Assembly: GCF_023913735.1 (NCBI RefSeq)
Contig: NZ_JAMXBH010000010.1
Coordinates: forward strand, 1 to 64,000
Reading direction: 5' to 3'
Length of the DNA: 64,000 nucleotides
From: Pseudarthrobacter raffinosi
GTDB lineage: Bacteria > Actinomycetota > Actinomycetes > Actinomycetales > Micrococcaceae
The position numbers were made by a program, and so were the translations under genes. Under the pieces are notes generated by a model, which saw nothing but the letters and a program-made list of their open reading frames with translations, was not told where the DNA came from and did no database searches. This document shows positions 1 through 6,668 of this stretch, piece after piece (within the stretch, counting starts at the first letter, position 1; each line of letters begins with the position of its first letter).

Positions 1-229
1 CGCGCTTTTGGAAAAACGGCTCAGCGTAGATGCCCTTCGGGAAGCGCTTGAGCACCATGGGCCGGCCACCCGCACCGCGCAGCGCACCATCCGCGACGGC
101 GAGATAATAGCGCACCAGGTCGAGCTTCGTCAGCCCGGGCTCGGGGAAAACCACCTTGTCCGGACTCGAGATGCGCACCTCGGTGCCGCCAATGTTGAGG
201 ATCTCGGCCGGGGTCTTCGACGGGCTCAT
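1..229 (-). CDS. ligD: LigD-type DNA polymerase/primase domain protein, N-terminal part (runs off window)
   Basis: Reading leftwards from an ATG at 229, the first 76 codons give a segment with the pattern EVRISSPDKVVFPEPGLTKL, then a YY motif and PMVLKRFPKG. This matches the start of the LigD polymerase (AEP primase-polymerase) domain used in bacterial non-homologous end joining with Ku. The gene continues beyond base 1, so it cannot be told whether it is a stand-alone polymerase or a multidomain ligase. No Ku gene is visible. The family call rests on the conserved DKVxFPExGLTKLDLVRYY block. Confidence 0.75.
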   Translation of the reverse strand, partial: MSPSKTPAEILNIGGTEVRISSPDKVVFPEPGLTKLDLVRYYLAVADGALRGAGGRPMVLKRFPKGIYAEPFFQKR

Positions 230-359
230 GCCGCCACGCTAGCAACGATCGGAGGTGGCAGCCAGAGCTCGTGCATAGGCCCGTTCTGACGGTTCCCTGA
301 ACGCCCGACGCCGCTGGACGTCGTGTGCGCAGGGAACCGTCGAAACGGCCAGCGAAGAG

Positions 360-1724
360 CTACCCCGCCACAAGCTTCCGCGCCGCGGCCGAGTGCTCCG
401 CAATGAGCCCCGCGATGTCCAGCCCCGGGATCTGCCCGTCCACCACACGCCACTTCCCGCCCACCATGACGCGGTCCGCGCGGTCCGCGCCGCACAGCAA
501 CAGCGCCGCCACCGGGTCGTGGCTGCCGGAGAACCGCAGGTCGTCGAGGCGGAAGAGTGCTACGTCGGCCTGCATCCCCGGGGCCAGCTGGCCGATATCG
601 GAGCGCCCCAGCACGGCGGCCGAGCCCCGTGTCGCCCAGCCAAGAGCGCGCTCCACCGGCACATCCGCTCCGTAGCGCAGCCGCTGCAGGTACAGCGCTT
701 GCCGAGCTTCCAGGATCATGTTGGAAGCATCGTTCGACGCCGATCCGTCCACTCCCAGCCCCACCGGGACCCCGGCTGCCTCGAGTTCCAGCACGCGTGC
801 GGTGCCTGACGCGAGCCGCATGTTCGACGTCGGGCAGTGTGCGACGGCGGTGCCGGCGGCTCCCAGCCGGGCGATCTCGTCGTCGTTGAAGTGGATACCG
901 TGGCCCAGCCAGGTGCGGTTGCCCAGCCAGCCGACGCTCTCAAGATAGTCCACGGTGCGCAGGCCGAACATCGAGAGGCAGAAGTCTTCCTCGTCGATGG
1001 TCTCAGCGAGGTGCGTGTGCAGCCGGACGTCAAGCCGCTCGGCCATCAGGGCGCTCTCGGCCATAATTTCCTTGGTCACCGAGAACGGCGAGCACGGTGC
1101 CAGCGCAATCTGGATGACGGCGCCGTCGCCACGCTCGTGGTACTGGGAGATGAGGCGTTCGCTGTCCGCCAGAACGATCTCCGGCCGCTGCACCGTGGAC
1201 TGCGGAGGCAGGCCGCCGTCGTCCGTTCCCAAGGTCATGGAGCCGCGCGTAAGGGTGGCCCGCATGCCGAGTTCGCGTACGACGCCGACCTCCACGTCGA
1301 TCGCGTCCTCGAGTCCCGCGGGGAACGAGTAGTGGTGGTCGGCTGCCGTGGTGCAGCCGGAGAGCAGCAGCTCGGCCAGGGCCACTTTCACCGCGAGTTC
1401 CAGGCTGTCCGGAGTCAGGCGCGCCCAGACCGGGTAGAGGTTCTGCAGCCAGGGGAACAGCGGGGCGTTGGCCACCGGACCCCAGGCGCGCGTGAGGGTT
1501 TGGTAGAAGTGGTGGTGCGTGTTGATCAGGCCCGGCATCAGGACATGCGCGGAGGCGTCAAATGTCGAGTCGCAGGGTGCGGACGGCTGCCCGCCGGCCG
1601 GAACCAGCTCGGCGATGATGCCGCCGCTGACCACGATGCCGCCGCCGGCGTCGAGCCCGTTGGCGGTGAAAGCGGCGAGCGGGGTCCTGATCCAGAGCCT
1701 GGACGGGATATGCGGGTGGGCCAT
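360..1724 (-). CDS. 8-oxoguanine deaminase-like amidohydrolase
   Basis: A 454-residue amidohydrolase-superfamily protein. Metal ligands are visible in order: HxH in GLINTHHHFYQTLTRAW (about residue 70), HTHLAE near the middle, a HGIHF histidine, and the GVDGSASND aspartate. The NTHHHFYQTLTRA block and DHHYSFP are typical of 8-oxoguanine deaminases and related aminohydrolases (atrazine/hydroxyatrazine hydrolases are close relatives). It would hydrolyse 8-oxoguanine to urate plus ammonia, feeding the same pathway as the xanthine dehydrogenase downstream. It is divergent from the guanine deaminase at 2115, and a candidate operator lies in the shared upstream DNA. The exact substrate is inferred from family and context. 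Confidence 0.8.
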   Translation of the reverse strand: MAHPHIPSRLWIRTPLAAFTANGLDAGGGIVVSGGIIAELVPAGGQPSAPCDSTFDASAHVLMPGLINTHHHFYQTLTRAWGPVANAPLFPWLQNLYPVWARLTPDSLELAVKVALAELLLSGCTTAADHHYSFPAGLEDAIDVEVGVVRELGMRATLTRGSMTLGTDDGGLPPQSTVQRPEIVLADSERLISQYHERGDGAVIQIALAPCSPFSVTKEIMAESALMAERLDVRLHTHLAETIDEEDFCLSMFGLRTVDYLESVGWLGNRTWLGHGIHFNDDEIARLGAAGTAVAHCPTSNMRLASGTARVLELEAAGVPVGLGVDGSASNDASNMILEARQALYLQRLRYGADVPVERALGWATRGSAAVLGRSDIGQLAPGMQADVALFRLDDLRFSGSHDPVAALLLCGADRADRVMVGGKWRVVDGQIPGLDIAGLIAEHSAAARKLVAG

Positions 1725-1833
1725 GGATGGCTCCTTGTCTGGTCGGCAACAAATGCGTTCCAGCTCAGTTAGGCCCTGTCTGCTGATCCAGGTGGCGCCA
1801 GCCTAGGGTGCTGCCGCGACGGAAGTCAATGCC

Positions 1834-1892
1834 ACGTGGGGTCACATACGGCCCATTCCGCGCCTCTGGATAGGCCGTATGTGACCCCGCGT
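1834..1892. repeat. Dispersed palindrome family A, copy 1
   Basis: Arms GGGGTCACATACGGCC (1838-1853) and its exact complement (1873-1888) surround a 19-base centre, and flanking ACG/CGT bases extend the pairing. Two related copies occur at 9484 and 40052, each ending in GCGTTGCT. This copy sits between divergent genes, so it is not simply a terminator; it resembles a REP-like palindromic repeat. Confidence 0.75.
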
Positions 1893-1900
1893 TGCTAGGT

Positions 1901-1919
1901 AATTTCACATCACGAAATT
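1901..1919. promoter_or_regulatory. Candidate purine-regulon operator, site 1
   Basis: AATTTCACATCACGAAATT is an inverted repeat with six-base arms and a seven-base centre. Its core, TTTC-N7-GAAA, has the same 15-base geometry as TTCC-N7-GGAA sites before the NCS1 permease (9643) and uraD (46519). It lies between the divergent 8-oxoguanine deaminase and guanine deaminase genes. IclR-family factors often bind such sites; that assignment is inference. Confidence 0.5.
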
Positions 1920-1955
1920 AAGTTTCCAGAAAACTATGGCGCTGCTCACACATCC

Positions 1956-2107
1956 GGTGCTAATCTCGATCTTGCCAAAGGCGGGCACCCGGACTCCGGG
2001 AAGCTATCTACCAGGCGAACCTTCAAAAGCACATGCTGAAGCCTGGTAGCCGTATCACTGGCGCGTCCCCGTCTCAGGGTTACTGGGCTTCCTTGCCACT
2101 AAGGAAG
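1956..2107 (+). promoter_or_regulatory. Structured 5' leader of guaD with RBS-sequestering hairpin
   Basis: Three potential stems precede guaD. GGTGC (1956-1960) can pair with GCACC (1985-1989). CTACCAGGC (2008-2016) pairs with GCCTGGTAG (2041-2049), with a possible inner CTTCA/TGAAG stem. CTTCCTT (2088-2094) pairs perfectly with AAGGAAG (2101-2107), which is the Shine-Dalgarno of guaD seven bases before its ATG. Masking the RBS in this way is the usual layout of a translational riboswitch or protein-binding leader. No known riboswitch class was recognised. Confidence 0.45.
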
Positions 2108-2114
2108 TCGCAAA

Positions 2115-2609
2115 ATGAGCACAACCGTCACGGCCGAACATTTCCTGGCCGCATCCATAAATCTGGCAACAGCCAACGTCCTGGACAGCGGCGGCCCGTT
2201 CGGCGCTGTCGTTGTCACCGCGGATGGCCGCGCCTTCGAAGGCGTCAACCGGGTCACCGCCACAAACGACCCCACGGCCCACGCCGAGGTCACCGCCATC
2301 CGCAATGCCTGCCGCGAGCTCGGCACCTTCGATCTCAGCGGAGCCACCCTCTACACGAGCTGCGAGCCCTGCCCCATGTGCCTGGCCTCGGCCCTCTGGG
2401 CCCGGATCGGCAACGTGGTCTTCGCCGCCGACCGGCACGACGCAGCCTCCGTGGGCTTCGACGACGCGGTCTTCTACGAGTACTTCGAGAACGAGGACCG
2501 GGATGCACTGATGCCGGTCGCCAAGCTGGAACTGGGCGACCCCCAGGCTCCCGCCATCCTGGAACCGTTCAAGACCTGGAACACGCTCGATTCCAGGATT
2601 GACTACTAG
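2115..2609 (+). CDS. guaD: Guanine deaminase (cytidine-deaminase fold)
   Basis: A 164-residue nucleoside-deaminase-family protein. The zinc site is complete: H56-A-E58 (proton-shuttle glutamate) and C86-P-M-C89 in TSCEPCPMC. Length and the C-terminal EPFKTWN-type tail fit GuaD-like guanine deaminases, which convert guanine to xanthine. The ATG at 2115 follows AAGGAAG at 2101-2107, a strong ribosome binding site that can be hidden in a hairpin. Its stop nearly abuts the NCS2 permease, so the two are probably cotranscribed, linking purine uptake to the first deamination step. A related purine or pterin substrate remains possible. Confidence 0.82.
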   Translation: MSTTVTAEHFLAASINLATANVLDSGGPFGAVVVTADGRAFEGVNRVTATNDPTAHAEVTAIRNACRELGTFDLSGATLYTSCEPCPMCLASALWARIGNVVFAADRHDAASVGFDDAVFYEYFENEDRDALMPVAKLELGDPQAPAILEPFKTWNTLDSRIDY

Positions 2610-2615
2610 GATCCG

Positions 2616-4151
2616 GTGGCTGACATGACAATCCTGGACCCCGCAGAAATGCGAACCGCAGCTGAAAAGCAGGCTGCGCCCGAAGGCGCAGAGCACACGG
2701 CGGCACCCCGGCCCCCGGCGTCGAAATCCTTCCTGGATAGTTTCTTCCAGATCACCAAGCGTGGCTCCACGCTGGCGCGCGAATTCCGCGGCGGCATTGT
2801 CACGTTCTTCACGATGGCCTACATCGTGATCCTCAACCCGCTGATCCTGGGCGGTTTCTCGGCCGAGAACGCCCCCACGGACGTCGCCGGCGGCTGGCTC
2901 TCGGCAGCGCAGGTGGGGGCCGTTACCGGGCTCACCGCCGGCGTTATGACCATCGTGTTCGGCCTCGTCGCCAACCTGCCGTTCGGGCTCGCAGCGGGCC
3001 TGGGCATCAACTCGTTCCTGGCAGTGGCCGTCATCCAGGACGTCACCTGGCCCGAAGCCATGGGCCTGGTGGTCATCAACGGTGTCCTGATCGTCCTCTT
3101 CGGCGCCACGGGTGCCCGGACGGCGATCTTCAAGGCAGTCCCCAAGGAACTCAAGGCTGCCATCACCGTCGGCATTGGCCTGTTTATCGCCTTCATCGGC
3201 TTTGTGGATTCCGGCTTCGTCCGCCCCACCAAAGGCGGCCCGCCGGTCCAGCTCGGCAACGACGGCTCCATCACCTCCATCCCCACCCTCGTCTTCATCG
3301 TCGGTCTGTTGGTCATGGGAATCCTCGTGGCCCGCAAGATCCAGGGCGGCCTCCTGATCGGAATCGTCGCCACCACAGCCCTCGCCGCCGTCGTCGAGGC
3401 CGCCATGCATATCGGTCCCGGCAGCGCCGACAACCCCGGCGGCTGGCACCTCAACGTGCCCGTGCTCGCCGGCCAGCTGGTCTCCGCCCCGGACTTCAGC
3501 CTGGTGGGCCAGTTCGATCTCTTCGGCTCGTTCTCAAGGATCGGCGGCCTCGCGGCAACCATGCTGGTGTTCACCCTGGTGTTCACCAACTTCTTCGACG
3601 CCATGGGCACCATGACCGGGCTCGCCAAGAGCGCCGGAGTGGCGCACAAGGACGGTACGTTCCCCAGGCTGAAGTCGGCCTTCATCGTCGAGGGCATGGG
3701 CGCAGTGGTGGGCGGCGGAACGTCCGGCTCGTCCAACACCGTCTACATCGATTCCGCGGCCGGCATCGGCGAAGGTGCCCGTACCGGCCTGGCCTCCGTG
3801 GTGACCGGAGTGCTGTTCCTGGGCTCGATGTTCTTTACGCCGCTGACCTCGGTGGTGCCGCTCGAAGTGGCGGCAGCCGCCCTGGTGGTGGTGGGCGCCA
3901 TGATGATGGCACAGATCCGCGAGATCAAGTTCAGCAAGTTCTCGATCGCATTGCCGGCCTTCCTGACCATCATCACCATGCCGCTGACCTACTCGATCGC
4001 CAACGGCATCGGCGTCGGATTCATCTCTTTCGCGGTCATCAGTGCGGCGTCCGGCCGGGCCAGGAAGGTCCATCCGCTCATGTGGGTGGTCACCGCGGGC
4101 TTCATCATCTACTTCGCCCGCGGGCCGATCAACGCCCTGCTGGGCGCGTAG
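2616..4151 (+). CDS. NCS2-family purine permease (AzgA/PbuG-like)
   Basis: A 511-residue polytopic membrane protein starting at GTG 2616. AGGA overlapping the guaD stop is placed for this start and is too far from the ATG at 2625. After a hydrophilic N-terminus, the EFRGGIVTFFTMAYIVILNP block and the GLAAGLGINSFLAV and DAMGTMTGLAK motifs identify the AzgA-like branch of NCS2 transporters, which import guanine, hypoxanthine or adenine by proton symport. Twelve or more hydrophobic segments are evident. It lies seven bases after guaD and upstream of the xanthine dehydrogenase genes, so purine base import is the likely job. Confidence 0.85.
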   Translation: MADMTILDPAEMRTAAEKQAAPEGAEHTAAPRPPASKSFLDSFFQITKRGSTLAREFRGGIVTFFTMAYIVILNPLILGGFSAENAPTDVAGGWLSAAQVGAVTGLTAGVMTIVFGLVANLPFGLAAGLGINSFLAVAVIQDVTWPEAMGLVVINGVLIVLFGATGARTAIFKAVPKELKAAITVGIGLFIAFIGFVDSGFVRPTKGGPPVQLGNDGSITSIPTLVFIVGLLVMGILVARKIQGGLLIGIVATTALAAVVEAAMHIGPGSADNPGGWHLNVPVLAGQLVSAPDFSLVGQFDLFGSFSRIGGLAATMLVFTLVFTNFFDAMGTMTGLAKSAGVAHKDGTFPRLKSAFIVEGMGAVVGGGTSGSSNTVYIDSAAGIGEGARTGLASVVTGVLFLGSMFFTPLTSVVPLEVAAAALVVVGAMMMAQIREIKFSKFSIALPAFLTIITMPLTYSIANGIGVGFISFAVISAASGRARKVHPLMWVVTAGFIIYFARGPINALLGA

Positions 4152-4311
4152 GCCCCCGGCGTAACTGCCCATTCGGGCGCCTTAAACGTGTTATGTCGCC
4201 TTAAACGGCGGTCCATCCGCACCCACCGCATCGAGTAGGCGTCCGCCGCCGTGGTCCACAGCATCAGAACCTACGACGGCGGGCGGCGGTGGAGTGCGGC
4301 TGTTCCGTCAC

Positions 4312-4346
4312 GGACCGGGGCGGGATTAGAGGCCCCGCCCCGGTCC
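4312..4346. terminator. Strong GC hairpin after the NCS2 permease
   Basis: GGACCGGGGCGGG (4312-4324) pairs perfectly with CCCGCCCCGGTCC (4334-4346) around a nine-base loop. It lies 160 bases after the permease stop and before xdhC, so it probably ends the guaD-permease transcript. There is no long T run, as is common in high-GC actinobacteria. The rest of 4152-4397 holds a direct repeat CGCCTTAAACG (4179, 4198) and no gene. Confidence 0.6.
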
Positions 4347-4397
4347 TCTCAAACCAACTGACCTGACTTTCCCTCTACACCAGCAAGGAATGAGATT

Positions 4398-4481
4398 ATG
4401 AGGCAAGACCGAGCACTGCTCCGGACAGGCTTCCCGTCCGGGACCCCAGTGGTAAAGGACGTGTTGCCATGCTGGACCTAA
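4398..4481 (+). CDS. Possible 27-codon leader ORF overlapping xdhC
   Basis: An ATG at 4398, seven bases after AAGGA (4386-4390), opens a 27-residue frame that stops at TAA 4479-4481, overlapping the first bases of xdhC in another frame. CCGGAC and GTCCGG inside it can form a small hairpin. No homologue is recognised. The good ribosome binding site and the overlap suggest a translationally coupled upstream ORF, but it may be chance. Confidence 0.3.
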   Translation: MRQDRALLRTGFPSGTPVVKDVLPCWT

Positions 4482-5740
4482 TACCTTCACTGGGAAGCTG
4501 GCGGCCTGCGGTCTCCGGCCAGCGCTGCGCCGTCGCCACCATCGTGGCCGCGGGGGGCTCCGTGCCCCGGCCGCTCGGCACCTCCATGCTTGTGTCGGAA
4601 CACGGCGATGTGCTGGGTAGTCTCTCCGGCGGCTGCGTGGAAGGCGCCGTGGTGGACGCCGCCCTTGCGGTAATGCGCGACGGCGGCAGCCGCCTTGAGT
4701 CGTTCGGCTACAGTGCCGAGGACGCGTTCGCCGTCGGACTCTCCTGTGGAGGAGAGCTGGAGGTCCACATCCAGCCGCTCGGATCCTCGCTGGAGGCCAT
4801 GGACTTCGCCATGCTGAACGGCCTGGCGGGCCGCCACTCCACCACTGCCGTGGCGCTGATCCGCCGGCTCGACGCGGGCGGGGGAGCCGTCGTCGTGCAG
4901 GATCCTGTGCGGTTCCGCGCCATGGAGTCCCCGGAACTTGCCCGGCTGGTGGGTGACCATCCCGCCACTGTTTACGCGGCAGCCGCCCAGCTCGAGCCGC
5001 TGCTCCAAGGCGGCCGCGCCGGTTTGGTCCGCGTGGCACCACCCGGCGGCTGCTCCGACAGCCGGGACCAGACCCACCCCGAACCCATCACCCTGTTCGT
5101 GGAAAGCCGGCTCCCCGCCGCGCGCATGCTGATCTTCGGCGCCAACGACTTCGGCGCCGCGCTGCTCCCGGCCGGGAAACTGCTGGGCTATGACGTCACC
5201 TTGTGTGATGCCCGGCCGGCTTTTTCGAACCAGGGCCGATTCCTCGCCGCCGACCAGGTGGTCACGGACTGGCCGAACCGCTATCTGGAGGCAGAAGCAG
5301 CCGCGGGCCGGGTGGACGGCCGCACCGTGGTGTGCGTGCTGACCCACGACCCCAAGTTCGACATCCCGCTGCTGGAAACCGCGCTCGGCCTGGGCCTCGC
5401 CTATGTGGGCGCCATGGGTTCGCGGCGCAGCCACCGCCAACGCATCGACGCGTTGCTCGCGGACGGCACGCCGGCGGAAGCGCTGGAGCGGCTCCATTCG
5501 CCCATCGGCCTGGATCTGGGCGCGGTCACCCCGGCAGAAGTGGCTGTTTCCATCACGGCCGAGATCCTCGCGTCCCGTGGCCGGGCCGGACGGGGCAGCA
5601 CCACGCCGGCGCCGCCCAAGGCATCCTCGCTCAAGGACGGCAGCGGCCCCATCCACCCCACATCAGAACCCCGCACGCACGAACCCCGCACGCACGAACC
5701 CCGCACGCACGAACCCCGCCAGGAGAACCCATGGACATGA
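4469..5740 (+). CDS. xdhC: XdhC/CoxI-family molybdenum cofactor insertion protein
   Basis: A 423-residue protein with the two usual domains. The N-terminal XdhC/CoxI domain carries TIVAAGGSVPRPLGTSMLV and GSLSGGCVEGAVV; the C-terminal Rossmann domain carries ARMLIFGANDFGAALLP and the AYVGAMGSRRSHRQR motif. XdhC binds the sulfurated molybdenum cofactor and delivers it to xanthine dehydrogenase. It precedes the FAD and molybdopterin subunits, and its stop overlaps the FAD-subunit start. Unusually, its C-terminus ends in EPRTH repeated three times, encoded by a 15-base tandem repeat. AAAGGA at 4454-4459 supports the ATG at 4469. Confidence 0.88.
   Translation: MLDLIPSLGSWRPAVSGQRCAVATIVAAGGSVPRPLGTSMLVSEHGDVLGSLSGGCVEGAVVDAALAVMRDGGSRLESFGYSAEDAFAVGLSCGGELEVHIQPLGSSLEAMDFAMLNGLAGRHSTTAVALIRRLDAGGGAVVVQDPVRFRAMESPELARLVGDHPATVYAAAAQLEPLLQGGRAGLVRVAPPGGCSDSRDQTHPEPITLFVESRLPAARMLIFGANDFGAALLPAGKLLGYDVTLCDARPAFSNQGRFLAADQVVTDWPNRYLEAEAAAGRVDGRTVVCVLTHDPKFDIPLLETALGLGLAYVGAMGSRRSHRQRIDALLADGTPAEALERLHSPIGLDLGAVTPAEVAVSITAEILASRGRAGRGSTTPAPPKASSLKDGSGPIHPTSEPRTHEPRTHEPRTHEPRQENPWT
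5666..5719 (+). repeat. 15-bp tandem repeat at the xdhC 3' end
   Basis: GAACCCCGCACGCAC occurs three times exactly (5666-5680, 5681-5695, 5696-5710), followed by a partial fourth unit. Being a multiple of three it stays in frame, coding Glu-Pro-Arg-Thr-His units in XdhC, and it runs up to the ribosome binding site of the next gene. This is a likely copy-number-variable locus. Confidence 0.9.
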
Positions 5741-6666
5741 ACACCATCGAGGCCGTCGTGCCCACGACGGACCCCGCCGAATGGCGCGACGGCGATGCCT
5801 GGCTGGCCGGCGGCACGGTCCTGTTCTCCTACGGGAGTACCGTCCTGAAGCGGCTGCTGGACCTTGGCGAAGCGGGTTGGCCGGCCGTGACCGTGAGCAA
5901 CGCCGGGATTGAACTGGCCGCCACATGCACCGTCGCGGAGCTCTACGCCCTGCCGGGTTCGGACGAAGTTGCCGGCAGGGAGTGGCCGGGCCTGGACTTG
6001 TTCCGTCCATGCTGCGACTCCTTCGTGGCATCCTTCAAGGTCTGGAACATGTCCACCGTGGGCGGCAACCTGTGCACCTCGCTCCCGGCCGGGCCCATGA
6101 TCTCGCTCTGCGCAGGGCTGGACGCCACCGCCACCATCCTCGGCCCCGGCGGCAGCAGCCGCACGGTCCCGGTGGCCACGTTCATCACCGGGGACGGGCA
6201 AAACAGCCTGGCACCCGGCGAGCTCCTGCGCAGCATCCACCTGCCGGCGTCGGCCTTGTCCGCGAAAGTGGCCTTCCGGCGGCTCTCGCTCAGCAACCTC
6301 GGCCGTTCCGGAGTCCTGCTTATCGGACGGCGGGATGCCGACGGCGGCCTGGTCCTCACCGTCACCGCCGCCACCAAACGCCCCGTGCAGCTGCGGTTCA
6401 CCGCTGCCAAGATGGCTGGCCCCGCGGCACTGGCGGCCGCCGTCGGGAAGGCCATTCCCGCGGAGCTGTACCACGACGACATCCACGGGCTGCCCGAATG
6501 GCGCCGGGACATGACCCTCCGGCTTGCCGAGGAGATCCGTGCGGAACTGCTGGAGGAACGGCTCACCGTGTCGGGCGATTTCTGGACCGGCCAGCCGCAC
6601 GCCACGTCGCCGCAGCCGAGCGCGCAACCCGACACAGCACAGAACCAGCAGCAGAAGGAGGCCTGA
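5731..6666 (+). CDS. Xanthine dehydrogenase FAD-binding subunit (CoxM/XdhB-like)
   Basis: The open frame extends far upstream, but the ATG at 5731 preceded by AGGAG (5721-5725) and overlapping the xdhC stop is the sensible start, giving 311 residues. The FAD-subunit signature is present: AWLAGGTVLFSYG near residue 30 and FKVWNMSTVGGNLCTSLPAGPM near residue 110, which bind FAD. The C-terminal CO-dehydrogenase flavoprotein domain follows. The subunit passes electrons from the FeS clusters to NAD or another acceptor. It is two bases before the large subunit, in one operon with xdhC. Confidence 0.88.
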   Translation: MDMNTIEAVVPTTDPAEWRDGDAWLAGGTVLFSYGSTVLKRLLDLGEAGWPAVTVSNAGIELAATCTVAELYALPGSDEVAGREWPGLDLFRPCCDSFVASFKVWNMSTVGGNLCTSLPAGPMISLCAGLDATATILGPGGSSRTVPVATFITGDGQNSLAPGELLRSIHLPASALSAKVAFRRLSLSNLGRSGVLLIGRRDADGGLVLTVTAATKRPVQLRFTAAKMAGPAALAAAVGKAIPAELYHDDIHGLPEWRRDMTLRLAEEIRAELLEERLTVSGDFWTGQPHATSPQPSAQPDTAQNQQQKEA

Positions 6667-6668
6667 GC

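Noticed and set aside
2055..3449. Minus-strand open frame antisense to guaD and the NCS2 permease
   Set aside because: Asp/Gly/His-rich shadow; guaD and the permease both have complete motifs.
5666..5719. Short direct repeats considered as a CRISPR array
   Set aside because: Units are contiguous with no spacers and lie inside a coding frame; it is a tandem repeat, and no cas genes are present.
5925..6668. Upstream extension of the xanthine dehydrogenase frame
   Set aside because: It overlaps the FAD subunit in another frame and is Arg/Pro-rich; ATG 6669 with AAGGAGG is the clear start.
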